From the NCBI RefSeq assembly GCF_010500615.1, contig NZ_JAAGNX010000001.1, forward strand, positions 945,531 through 1,009,530: DNA of 64,000 nucleotides, given 5' to 3'. The DNA is from Oceanipulchritudo coccoides. GTDB lineage: Bacteria > Verrucomicrobiota > Verrucomicrobiia > Opitutales > Oceanipulchritudinaceae. Under the pieces are notes generated by a model. It did not search any database, had not been told where the DNA came from, and was given only the letters and a program-made list of their open reading frames with translations. Of the stretch, positions 45,197 to 53,519 are shown piece by piece. The first letter of the stretch is position 1, and the number at the start of each line of letters is the position of its first letter. Both the position numbers and the translations under genes were made by a program.

Positions 45197-46495
45197 TCAG
45201 AAATTTTCGGGCAGCCCGTCCGTTGCCGGGATGGTTCCACGGAGCATTCTACGGATTGCCCCGGTCAGCCTTAAATAGTAGTCGGGAGCATGCGGGCTGT
45301 AATCCAGAAATCGGGATTCCCCGACCGGTACGTCGTTTGATACCTTGAATATCTGGGTCCCTTCATCCATTTCATCAAACATGGCGATGTATAGGGTGTC
45401 CGCTCCACTGCGTTTGGCGGCAACGGCCTGGGCCCACAAGAACTTGCCCCCTTCGCGCGGGATACTGTCAAAAGCCGCATTCTTATGAACGTAGCGATTA
45501 GCCCAACTGAATCCAGGAAAGGCCAGAGGCATATATTTCACTCCTTGGGCCTCGCACCAATCCATGTCGGGTCGGACAATTTCATCCGTCCGCTTAAGGG
45601 CGGTTTCTGACCCGCCAAAACGACCGACCGACCAGGGAAGGATAACATCAGCACTGGCGATGACCTCATGCAATTTGGAATCGGTGGTGGCATCTTTTTC
45701 CAATGTCCTCCAAAAGGTCGGGATACCCAGAAGAATACTGCACCCGCCAAATTCCGGATCATTCTTGAGGAAATCAATCAGGTCTGCAACTTCCTCGAGG
45801 GTGTAATCCCTGCCCACGAATCCGACGCCCCAGATGGCCACCAGCGGCTTGCCTTCCATGTGCAAGTATGCGCGATCTTCACTCAGGCGAAATTGTTTCT
45901 GCAGGTCCTTCCAGTCCTGCTTGACGCGGTCCATCTCCCCATGCGGCATGCCGGAGAGGTCATACATAATAGAGTAAGCCCTACTGTGATGATTAGCACT
46001 TTGCTGAATAAATTCGAGTTTTCTGTTGTTTGAGGGGAGTAATAACTCCGCCTGATGATGAAATCCAACCACGTCCAAGGCAAATCGCTGCAGGAAAATT
46101 CCGTCGATGTTATATTGCCGCATCCACTTGAAATGGCGGTCGATGGTTGCCGGATGCTGCGTTGAAAACACGTGGGCCACACGGCCGTCAGCATGGCGAA
46201 AATCCGTGGCATATTTTTCCGAGGGCGTCAGCTCGCTTTCGTCGGGCCAGTAATCGATACCGACATGTCCCGGCTTGAACTGTTCATCATAGGTTTCGTA
46301 ATGTTCCCATCCCAGTCCGGATCCGTCAGTCGGTGTCCGGTACCATCCCTGATAACCGGCAAAGACCTTGCCCTCGAGTCCATCCGCCGCCGGGAGGAGG
46401 TCGACTTGGCTCTTGCAGGCGGCTCCGGAGGAAAGCGTCAAAAAGGTGACCGCTAGTACTATCAGGCGGAATTTGTAACTATTCATCGTCATCAT
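45197..46495 (-). CDS. GH71/99-like hydrolase
   Basis: A 432-aa exported protein of the group annotated as glycoside hydrolase family 71/99-like. The N-terminus is a signal peptide ending near SGAAC, with a possible but weak lipobox. The domain starts with GKVFAGYQGWYRTP and has HFKWMRQYNIDGIFLQRF, GKPLVAIWGVGFVGRDY, LPWSVGRFGG, MPLAFPGFSWANR and YIAMFDEMDEGTQIFK, the last carrying the likely catalytic acid. Start ATG 46495 is chosen because it follows the upstream stop (46497-46499) by one base, suggesting coupled translation; a second ATG at 46486 is possible. Paralogues lie at 50916-53369 and, broken, at 63562-64000. Confidence 0.8.
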   Translation of the reverse strand: MMTMNSYKFRLIVLAVTFLTLSSGAACKSQVDLLPAADGLEGKVFAGYQGWYRTPTDGSGLGWEHYETYDEQFKPGHVGIDYWPDESELTPSEKYATDFRHADGRVAHVFSTQHPATIDRHFKWMRQYNIDGIFLQRFALDVVGFHHQAELLLPSNNRKLEFIQQSANHHSRAYSIMYDLSGMPHGEMDRVKQDWKDLQKQFRLSEDRAYLHMEGKPLVAIWGVGFVGRDYTLEEVADLIDFLKNDPEFGGCSILLGIPTFWRTLEKDATTDSKLHEVIASADVILPWSVGRFGGSETALKRTDEIVRPDMDWCEAQGVKYMPLAFPGFSWANRYVHKNAAFDSIPREGGKFLWAQAVAAKRSGADTLYIAMFDEMDEGTQIFKVSNDVPVGESRFLDYSPHAPDYYLRLTGAIRRMLRGTIPATDGLPENF

Positions 46496-46496
46496 C

Positions 46497-47762
46497 TCAA
46501 GCTCTGACAGATTGCGCTTCAAGAGCGAGGGCGACCCAATCGCTCCAATTATTGTCGACAATCGACATCACTGGCTTGGCCTGCCAGTCACTATCATACA
46601 AGGAGAAATGCTGTGGCTTGAAATCTCCGGGAAGGACATCATTTGGCTTCGTTGATGGATCATCGAAATCGGGGGCAATATCCACAAACTCCCATCCAAA
46701 CCGGGTTCCGTTTTTCAAAGTATTGCTCAAGAGACCATCGACATCCTCTGGAAAATAGTCGGCCCCATTCAGTGTCATGTGCTCAGTAATTGCCCAGTCT
46801 TTCTTATGTTCGCGCATCACTTGGTGGACCCGGTCATAGGCTTTCTGGTTAGGCTTTCTGCGGATATTACACCAACTCCAATTCACCTGTATGATGTTGA
46901 TTTCAGTCAGGTTGCGGAGCAATTCGACCGGGTCGCCAAGACGCCGGTTCATAGTCCCATTTTCTGCGTCCAAATAGTCAGTGGCGATCCAGAGCGGGGC
47001 TCCGTTGGCGGCCTCCTTGTAGGCACGCGCATCCCCGTTGATCCAGCTGGCAAGGTTTTGCGCACGAAAGATGTTCCAGGCTTTTGAATCAATGAAGGCC
47101 TGGCTGGCCGGCAATTTATCCGGAAAGGGCAGGGGATTCAGCTCGGGATTGCGGGCCAACCACTTCTCATAGCTTTCCCTGGCTGCTCTGCTGTAGTCCA
47201 GATTTTGCGAGCCCATATATTGCGGCTCAACAGTTGTCTCAAAATAAAGGAAATTTTCCGCCCCCAGTTTCTCGACCAGATTCTTCATGTAAGCCCGGGA
47301 TGCGTGCAAGTACTCCGGTGAAAACAGGGAAGGAACAGCCGTGTTGTAGCCATACTCAGTATCCCGGACAGGGTTGCCTTCATGAGTGATCGCTTCTGTT
47401 TCGGGGTTGTTATCCCAGAATCCTTGAGGGATCTGCCCGCCGCCAACACCATAGGTTTCCACTGACAGCGATGCATACATGCCGTGAGCATCCACTGCTT
47501 TCAGCAAATCGTACAAAGGCTCAAGGGAGACTTCAATCCGTCCGTCACCCGAAGGGTTGAAATGGTGCCAGTAGCAATTGATCGCCAGATTCTTGTACCC
47601 TTTCGAGGCAATTACCGGTAGGTCCGCCATCAGCTTGCGGACTTCCGTCGGATCCCCGTAGTTTCTCAATGGCTTTCCTGTTTTCAGGAACTGATGCTCA
47701 TCATTTACATAGAGCCTTCCGTCACGGAGGCAATGGCCAGTTTTATACGGGTGAATGTGCAT
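46497..47762 (-). CDS. Cytoplasmic TIM-barrel glycosidase-like protein (clan GH-A type)
   Basis: A 421-aa protein without signal peptide, so probably cytoplasmic. It starts MHIHPYKTGHCLRDGRLYVN, then LPVIASKGYKNLAINCYWHH, a candidate acid/base in FETTVEPQYMGS and a candidate nucleophile in WAITEHMTLNGADY; the placement resembles clan GH-A barrels such as GH42 or GH5. Family membership is not settled. It lies between the LacI gene and the GH71/99-like gene on the same strand. A perfect 14-bp palindrome containing AAACGTTT sits 14 bp upstream of its start. Confidence 0.6.
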   Translation of the reverse strand: MHIHPYKTGHCLRDGRLYVNDEHQFLKTGKPLRNYGDPTEVRKLMADLPVIASKGYKNLAINCYWHHFNPSGDGRIEVSLEPLYDLLKAVDAHGMYASLSVETYGVGGGQIPQGFWDNNPETEAITHEGNPVRDTEYGYNTAVPSLFSPEYLHASRAYMKNLVEKLGAENFLYFETTVEPQYMGSQNLDYSRAARESYEKWLARNPELNPLPFPDKLPASQAFIDSKAWNIFRAQNLASWINGDARAYKEAANGAPLWIATDYLDAENGTMNRRLGDPVELLRNLTEINIIQVNWSWCNIRRKPNQKAYDRVHQVMREHKKDWAITEHMTLNGADYFPEDVDGLLSNTLKNGTRFGWEFVDIAPDFDDPSTKPNDVLPGDFKPQHFSLYDSDWQAKPVMSIVDNNWSDWVALALEAQSVRA

Positions 47763-47776
47763 GGTGAAATTTCAAA

Positions 47777-47790
47777 GTGAAACGTTTCAC
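47777..47790. promoter_or_regulatory. Perfect palindromic LacI-type operator GTGAAACGTTTCAC
   Basis: A 14-bp perfect palindrome with core AAACGTTT at 47780-47787, in the 80-bp gap between the LacI gene (ends 47843) and the cytoplasmic glycosidase gene (starts 47762). It is the most symmetrical member of the set and differs from the others by its GTG/CAC flanks. Confidence 0.65.
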
Positions 47791-47842
47791 CACTTTAGCA
47801 AGAAAAAATTCCCTGCCTTGCGTGGGCCTGTGCCGGCGCCGT

Positions 47843-48880
47843 TCAGGCTTTTGGCGGAGCTTCAGAACCGCGGTGAACCAGCTCGACCGGGAGCAGCACC
47901 GATGAGACGGACGTTTCCGGATTTTGAATACGGTTGATAATCGTTTCTGCACCAATCCGACCGAGGCCTGCCTTGTCTACTTTCACGGTGGAAATAGGCG
48001 GGCTGGAGCTTCGACTGTGCCGGTCGTCATTGTAGCCAAAAATGGTCAGGTCTCGGGGAATGCTGAATCCGTCGTCCTTCAATTTTTCAAGCAATTCGAC
48101 AGCAAGAGTATCATTAACGCAAATGACTGCTGTCGGAGGACGCTTTCCAAGGAGCAACGGTTTCAACCGCTCGTACCCATCATCCGTCCGATAGAAATCC
48201 CGCATACTGGGATTGAGTGTCTTGGGAAGATCATGCCGATTGACGGCTGCCAGAAAGCCGGCCTCACGCTGATCGGCGTTGGTATCCTCATGGGCGTGCG
48301 CCATGAAGACAATTCGGCGGTGCCCCAGATTGACGAGGTGGTCCACGATCTGCCCGCAGGCGGCGTATCCATCAGTCGTGATGTAATCAATTTTGATGCG
48401 TTCCCGATAGCTGTCCAAGTGTAAAAGGGGAAGTGAAAAACCAAGTAATTTCCTCACTTCAGACCGGGGGAAGCCGCCAAGGAGGATGATCCCGTCGACT
48501 TTTCCCTGTCGGATGAACCGGGGCGTATGCTGATCTGCCACCGATGAATCAAACCCGGAGAGCAACAGGTCATATCCGCGGCTTTCCATCGTCGCTTCCA
48601 GCGCTTCCATGATTTCCGCGTAGAAAATATTTCGGAAAATCGCCGAGGTGGACGGATAGAAGAGGAGTCCCACGGTCTCCATCGTCTGGCGCCGCAGGTT
48701 CCGGCCAGCTGAGTTTGGCACGTATCCGTGCTTCTCGCAGATTTCCAGCACTTTCTCACGGACTTCCTGGCTGATACGGCCCTTGTTATTGAGGGTGTTT
48801 GATACTGTCGCAATTGAACATCCCGCTAATTGCGCTATTTCTTTTATCGAGGTGATCCGTTTTATGGGCTGTTTACTCAT
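47843..48880 (-). CDS. LacI-family transcriptional regulator
   Basis: A 345-aa DNA-binding sugar-responsive repressor. Helix-turn-helix at about residues 10-32 (TSIKEIAQLAGCSIATVSNT), hinge to about residue 63 (GYVPNSAGRNLRR), then a periplasmic-binding-protein-like effector domain (ETVGLLFYPSTSAIFRNIFY, GIILLGG, VICVNDTLAVELLEK, GYNDD). The effector is not predictable. It is the only regulator of this type seen in the window, and eight exact AAACGTTT palindromes lie near it, so it is the best candidate to bind them. Divergent from the 49086 gene; the site at 49038 is 158 bp upstream and may also control it. Confidence 0.93.
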   Translation of the reverse strand: MSKQPIKRITSIKEIAQLAGCSIATVSNTLNNKGRISQEVREKVLEICEKHGYVPNSAGRNLRRQTMETVGLLFYPSTSAIFRNIFYAEIMEALEATMESRGYDLLLSGFDSSVADQHTPRFIRQGKVDGIILLGGFPRSEVRKLLGFSLPLLHLDSYRERIKIDYITTDGYAACGQIVDHLVNLGHRRIVFMAHAHEDTNADQREAGFLAAVNRHDLPKTLNPSMRDFYRTDDGYERLKPLLLGKRPPTAVICVNDTLAVELLEKLKDDGFSIPRDLTIFGYNDDRHSRSSSPPISTVKVDKAGLGRIGAETIINRIQNPETSVSSVLLPVELVHRGSEAPPKA

Positions 48881-49012
48881 CTTATCATTCGCTTATCTTC
48901 ACAGGTCTCTCGCCTTCATCAGTGGATATGCGGAAAATTGATTGAACTTCAATCCTCTTTATTTGTCCGAGTCAGTATCTGCAGGTTTGAAAATTACCCT
49001 TTGGAAATTATA

Positions 49013-49047
49013 TTGACATACGCCCCGGCTCCTGAATAAACGTTTAA
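49013..49047 (+). promoter_or_regulatory. Promoter with overlapping LacI-type operator
   Basis: TTGACA at 49013-49018, a 17-bp gap, and ATAAAC at 49036-49041 form a plausible sigma-70-type promoter. The palindrome AAACGTTT (49038-49045) overlaps the -10 box, so a bound repressor would block RNA polymerase. The next gene starts at 49086. Confidence 0.65.
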
Positions 49048-49085
49048 CTCTATTTATCCGATTAACACCCAACACCCTTAAACAT

Positions 49086-50189
49086 ATGAAATATTCCTTA
49101 ATTCTGGCTTTGAGTCTTCTGTCTTGTGCAGCAAGTTTATCCGCGGCCGTGTCGGCCAACCTTGTCATATCTGTTCCGGAGGGAACGGACGATCCACAAG
49201 CCCCGACGGCGGTTGATGGTGTCGAGGGCGGGTTGGCCCTGGCCTACGGAGGAAAGTCCTTTCTGCGTTTTATTGTGAAGGCGGGAAATGGCAACGTGAA
49301 ATTGAATAATGAGGCTGGCAACAGTGGTGCACCGGAAATCAAGGCCTGGGGTGACCTTCTTGATGTGCTCGGAGATGGAAACAGTCTTCCCGGGTCCCCG
49401 CTAAGTTATGTTCCAGAAGCGGATGAAGTAATCATTATCACCCTCAATGGTGAAAATTCAAATGGCGGTTCTGCCGGATTCAGAGCGAACAACGGGACGG
49501 GATTCGGCGTTATTGGCGGAAACCCCAACCGGCTTGACTGGAGGTTTGACCAGGCCGCCAGCGAGGGGATACGGCTTGATGTGGATGCGACAGCCCTGCC
49601 TGAGACCCATCGGGTGGTCATATCTTCAATAACAGTTGGCAACGGAACTCCAAATGGAGTTGTCATTCCCACTGTGACAAATTTCGCCGGTGGGGCAGTC
49701 ACGGGAACGGAAATTGTGACCTTGGAAGACCAGAGTGTGCTTGAGCTGAGCAGTGCCCATGAGCTGTTGGGCGGTCGCTTTGGCCAGATTTGGGTGCGGC
49801 AGGCGGTACAGCCCGAGGCAGGGGATTTAGGCTTTTGTCTTCAGGGCATCTCGCTGGATGTACTTCCCTATTACGGGGAATGGGCCAACTACTTTCTCTC
49901 AAACGAGGCGGGTGACACGGAAACGAAAACAGTGCTGGGATCCATCAATACAAGCCTTGGAGAGTGGGTCTGGAGCAATGATCTTTCCCTCTGGATCTAC
50001 ATCAATGAAAGCTCGGTCACGAACAATGGTTCCTGGGCTTATTTGCCCGCGGAGTCAGAGGCGGCCCTTGGTGAGACATCGGTTGTTGAAAACGACTGGC
50101 TTTACCTGCAGGAACTGTCCCAGTGGCTCTATCAGCCGGCATCACTTGTCGGTGAGACTGGCAGTTGGGTCTACGTTCTGGGCCTGTAG
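49086..50189 (+). CDS. Secreted beta-rich protein with shared unnamed domain and W/Y repeat tail
   Basis: A 367-aa protein with a signal peptide (to about SLSAAV). Residues 24-260 are one copy of a domain also found twice in the protein at 53520-55268: shared features are NLVIS...DDPQAP, 'NGNVKLNN', 'RANNGTGFGV', 'IRLDVDATALPETHRVVIS' and the closing GDLGFCLQGISLDVLP. Residues about 265-367 contain aromatic repeats of the type WVWSNDLSLWIY and WLYLQELSQWLYQP, reminiscent of cell-wall or choline-type repeats but not identified. Function unknown. First gene of the unit with 50239 and 50916, under the promoter at 49013. Confidence 0.75.
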   Translation: MKYSLILALSLLSCAASLSAAVSANLVISVPEGTDDPQAPTAVDGVEGGLALAYGGKSFLRFIVKAGNGNVKLNNEAGNSGAPEIKAWGDLLDVLGDGNSLPGSPLSYVPEADEVIIITLNGENSNGGSAGFRANNGTGFGVIGGNPNRLDWRFDQAASEGIRLDVDATALPETHRVVISSITVGNGTPNGVVIPTVTNFAGGAVTGTEIVTLEDQSVLELSSAHELLGGRFGQIWVRQAVQPEAGDLGFCLQGISLDVLPYYGEWANYFLSNEAGDTETKTVLGSINTSLGEWVWSNDLSLWIYINESSVTNNGSWAYLPAESEAALGETSVVENDWLYLQELSQWLYQPASLVGETGSWVYVLGL

Positions 50190-50238
50190 GTCAAGCAACC
50201 TGCTTTCCCTGTTTTGCCCCATTTAACCTCTAACGCTT

Positions 50239-50919
50239 ATGAAATCCCTGGTCGTATTTTTGTCTTTGAGCGTGTTTTTGAGTTCGAGTCAGGCTGCGAT
50301 CCCAGTCCTTTTTTCGTATGATGGAACAGAGGCTGTAAGGAACCGCTCAATCAAGCTCGATTTCTCGATCAACGATGAAGGTGTTGTTTCGCTTGACGCC
50401 TCCACACAGAGCCCGGACACGCATGCCAATGTAGCGGTGGACAAGTGGGATAATGAGAACATTGGCACGGTTGAGGACAAATCTTTGTTCGGTAAATCGT
50501 TCTCCTTGCAATCTTTTGGTGAAAATGAAAAAGGCGGCTCTCCTCCCTTGATACTGCGCCCGGAGGAAGGTGGTGTGCTTGGTGTCGGTGGTCACAATCC
50601 TGGACGCATTGACGGGACAGGCATCAAGACTGGCCCGAACAAGGAAAAGATGTCATGGGTTTTTTCTGGGGACGTGGAACTGGTCCTTATGGGCTTTTCC
50701 TGCGGCTTGGTCACAAACAACAGCGGTATCATTGTTGAAGATGCCGATAGTGACATGCGAACCGGACCTTTGAAAATAGGCACACCGGCCAAACAGGACA
50801 TTCTGCAAGGAACGCTTTCCCTTGTCGATGGTGAGAAATTGGTGTTTAAAGCTGATCCTGACCTGATGCAGGGGGCTGGTTTGGTTGGATTTGACTTCGA
50901 AATCAAAAGCCCCGAGTGA
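50239..50919 (+). CDS. Secreted protein with divergent copy of the unnamed domain
   Basis: A 226-aa exported protein, signal peptide ending near SSQAA. The body shows the domain pattern in a reduced form: IKLDFSINDEGVVSLDA, PGRIDGTGIKTGPNK, VELVLMGFSCGLVTNNSG and the closing QGAGLVGFDFEIKSP, matching the end motif of the neighbours. It starts 49 bp after the 49086 gene and its stop codon overlaps the GTG start of the GH71/99-like gene by four bases, so expression is coupled. No enzymatic motif seen; a carbohydrate-binding accessory is possible. Confidence 0.68.
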   Translation: MKSLVVFLSLSVFLSSSQAAIPVLFSYDGTEAVRNRSIKLDFSINDEGVVSLDASTQSPDTHANVAVDKWDNENIGTVEDKSLFGKSFSLQSFGENEKGGSPPLILRPEEGGVLGVGGHNPGRIDGTGIKTGPNKEKMSWVFSGDVELVLMGFSCGLVTNNSGIIVEDADSDMRTGPLKIGTPAKQDILQGTLSLVDGEKLVFKADPDLMQGAGLVGFDFEIKSPE

Positions 50920-53369
50920 GCAAATATCAACCCCCCCGTTTTGTGAATAAATTCAAGCTTCCCCTTTTTCTCCTTCCGGCGCTTCTTCCAGTTGCCTCAT
51001 ACGGAGCGACAGTTTCCCTCGTTCCTGATGATTACTCATTTGGGTCCTTCACTGTTGAAACTGTTAACGGTCAGGATGTTTGGGTGGCTACCAACGCCAA
51101 TTCCTACCTTTATTTTGATGTTCCCTCAAGTTTCTCCTTCGTTCCCGGCGAGCCGGTTTACGTCGAGATTGAGTACATCGATGATGCTACCGGCAGGTTG
51201 TTTGTGGAATATGATTCGGGATACGGCTCAGATCCCAGCGACAAAAATTACGATGCGGAGATCCACACCCGTTCAAGCCGGCTGGGGACCCTTGAATTTG
51301 TGAAGTCCTATCAAGTCTTTGAAAATCCGTTGTTCGCGAACCGGCAAGGCGGGGGGAATGACTTCCGTATGCGGCTGCTGAACTGGAGCGGGACGCCTCT
51401 CCGGATCGCTTCGGTCAAAATCAGCACCGAGATTTTCCCTGATGAGCAACTTCTGTATGCTAACTCAAAGCCTTGGTTACAGCCTTACAACAGCCCAGTT
51501 GTTGATCACGTGGATAACCTCAGCCTTAAAGGGAAGGTGCTCGCCGGTTACCAGGGCTGGTTCAATGCGCCAAATGACCTGAGAGACAAAGGCTGGAATC
51601 ATTGGGGTCGCACACGTGACGTGGATCCGTCTCCAACTGAGATTACAATCGACATGTGGCCATGGATGAATGACTACGACCCGGATTCGATCTATCCCGT
51701 TGGGCAGATGGACCTTGGGGACGGGCGGCCTGCCTATCTGTTTTCTTCGGCGGACCTCGATACGGTCCAGACACACTTCCGCTGGATGCGAGAGTATAAT
51801 ATAGACGGGGTTTATTTGCAGCGTTTTGTCTCACGGACAAATAGCGGATTTTATGGGGCGGAGGAATTCGTTCTTCATAACGTGCGGGAGGCCGCCAGGC
51901 TGGAAGGCCGGGTATGGGCTCTTGAATACGATATCAGCTCACTGGACACGGATCCGGACCCGCTTCTGGTCATGCAGAATGACTGGAACTGGCTGGTCAA
52001 CGAAGCGGGAATTCTTGATGATCCCCGCTATCTTCATGAAGATGGAAAACCGGTGTTGTTTATCTGGGGCTTTTCAACCAACGGGCGTGACTTTACGGTC
52101 GCGCAGGCTAACGAGATTGTTGATTGGTTTGCAGCCCAGAATCTTTATTTGATCGGTGGTGTTCCCAATAGCTGGGAGAGCAAAACGGACTGGTTTGGCC
52201 ACTATCAAAAGTATGACCAATTGCTTGCATGGCAGGAGTCCTCAGGTTCCGAATTGATTTCGGAAAAGGCGCAACTTGACAGTTGGGGAATGAAGATTCT
52301 CCCGCATGCCTGGCCCGGCTTCTCATGGACAAACCTCAAGAAGCTTTTGCCGGGGCAACAGTTTACTCCGCGCAACGGCGGGCAGTTCTATTGGGACCGG
52401 ATCAAGAACGCCATTAACACCGGAGCGGACCAGATATTCCTCGGTATGTTCGACGAGTATGACGAGGGCACGGCCATCATGCCTATGTCGGATAATCACC
52501 CTGATCCACATACCGCGTGGGGTAGCTACATTGACAACGAGGGTAGGGATCCCTTTTGGTATCTCCGCCTGAGCGGCGCTGCCAAGGAGATGCTGACGGG
52601 GGTCAGGCCCTTGAGCAATTCCCTCCCTCTCGAATCCGCGATTTCTCCAGCTGGTTATATGGGCGCTGATGCCACCGCTTTTCTTGGCGCGGTTAATGAC
52701 GAGACGAACCTCTTTCTCGCGGAGCCTTTCGATGGCCTGACTTTCAGCGCCACCTACGGCGGACAGGAATGCCGGCACAATGAGCTCGACCCCAATGCAA
52801 CGACCTATATCTATTTTGATGTCGATGATGCTTTCGTCCCGGGAATCCCTGGCGAACAGACGGTCATGATCGAGGTTGAGGTCTACGTAACCGAGGCCAA
52901 TACCTCTGTCCGGTTACAATATGACAGCAACGACCCGGATTATGCCCTCAACCCCAATTACAAGTTGGCTCCCGACCCGATAGCCTTTCCCAAACCAAAT
53001 GTCTGGACCACCGTTCGGTGGTTCATCGACGATGCGGCTTTTGAGAACAGCCAAAATGGACCAGCTGATTTTCGCCTCAATATTACAAAGGGCAAACTCG
53101 CTGCGGTCAGGAGGGCCAGCGTCTTCCTTCCCAATAACTCAACAGGGTCTATCGATCCCTCCATTCGCTTGAACATCCAGAATGGTCAGGTAGTTTGGTC
53201 TGATCGGATTGATGCGGTCGGTTGGCGCCTTTCCAAGTCCCCTGATTTAAGCCCCGGGAGCTGGCTTTCAGTTCCTGACATCGATATCTCTTTTCTCGAT
53301 GGGGATATTTTCTATGATTTCGATCTGCCCAGCGGGTCAGAATTCTTCAGGCTGGAATCGACAGACTGA
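50916..53369 (+). CDS. GH71/99-like hydrolase flanked by two related beta domains (GTG start)
   Basis: An 817-aa exported protein. Start GTG 50916 overlaps the previous stop (GTGA); another GTG at 50943 would also give a signal peptide. Residues about 35-190 and 600-760 are two related beta-domains (each has YLYFDV or YIYFDV, a SYQ- or F-anchored 'VFENPLFANRQGGGNDFRMRL' / 'FENSQNGPADFRLNI' element and SVFLP-type end), probably carbohydrate-binding. Between them lies the GH71/99-like barrel: GKVLAGYQGWFNAP, HFRWMREYNIDGVYLQRF, GKPVLFIWGFSTNGRD, HAWPGFSWTNL and FLGMFDEYDEGTAI. The last 45 residues look like a secretion or anchoring tail. Confidence 0.78.
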   Translation: MSKYQPPRFVNKFKLPLFLLPALLPVASYGATVSLVPDDYSFGSFTVETVNGQDVWVATNANSYLYFDVPSSFSFVPGEPVYVEIEYIDDATGRLFVEYDSGYGSDPSDKNYDAEIHTRSSRLGTLEFVKSYQVFENPLFANRQGGGNDFRMRLLNWSGTPLRIASVKISTEIFPDEQLLYANSKPWLQPYNSPVVDHVDNLSLKGKVLAGYQGWFNAPNDLRDKGWNHWGRTRDVDPSPTEITIDMWPWMNDYDPDSIYPVGQMDLGDGRPAYLFSSADLDTVQTHFRWMREYNIDGVYLQRFVSRTNSGFYGAEEFVLHNVREAARLEGRVWALEYDISSLDTDPDPLLVMQNDWNWLVNEAGILDDPRYLHEDGKPVLFIWGFSTNGRDFTVAQANEIVDWFAAQNLYLIGGVPNSWESKTDWFGHYQKYDQLLAWQESSGSELISEKAQLDSWGMKILPHAWPGFSWTNLKKLLPGQQFTPRNGGQFYWDRIKNAINTGADQIFLGMFDEYDEGTAIMPMSDNHPDPHTAWGSYIDNEGRDPFWYLRLSGAAKEMLTGVRPLSNSLPLESAISPAGYMGADATAFLGAVNDETNLFLAEPFDGLTFSATYGGQECRHNELDPNATTYIYFDVDDAFVPGIPGEQTVMIEVEVYVTEANTSVRLQYDSNDPDYALNPNYKLAPDPIAFPKPNVWTTVRWFIDDAAFENSQNGPADFRLNITKGKLAAVRRASVFLPNNSTGSIDPSIRLNIQNGQVVWSDRIDAVGWRLSKSPDLSPGSWLSVPDIDISFLDGDIFYDFDLPSGSEFFRLESTD

Positions 53370-53445
53370 TTTCCCATAGCCGCTTTCAGCCCATAACTGT
53401 CAAGGGGAGGCCCTTGTCCTCGTTCTTGCCTTTTTCACTATTTTC

Positions 53446-53478
53446 TTGACAGGTTTTAGAAACTGATGAAACGTTTAC
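53446..53478 (+). promoter_or_regulatory. Promoter with overlapping LacI-type operator
   Basis: TTGACA at 53446-53451 followed 17 bp later by the AAACGTTT palindrome (53469-53476), so a -10 box would be inside the operator. It is 43 bp upstream of the 53520 gene. Flanks are GATG...ACTC. Confidence 0.55.
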
Positions 53479-53519
53479 TCACCTAACCCTTAAATAATAA
53501 TTACCCTTATCTCAGAATC

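Noticed and set aside
53401-53416. CAAGGG/CCCTTG hairpin after the GH71/99-like gene
   Set aside because: Only six base pairs and no adjacent T run, so too weak to call a terminator.
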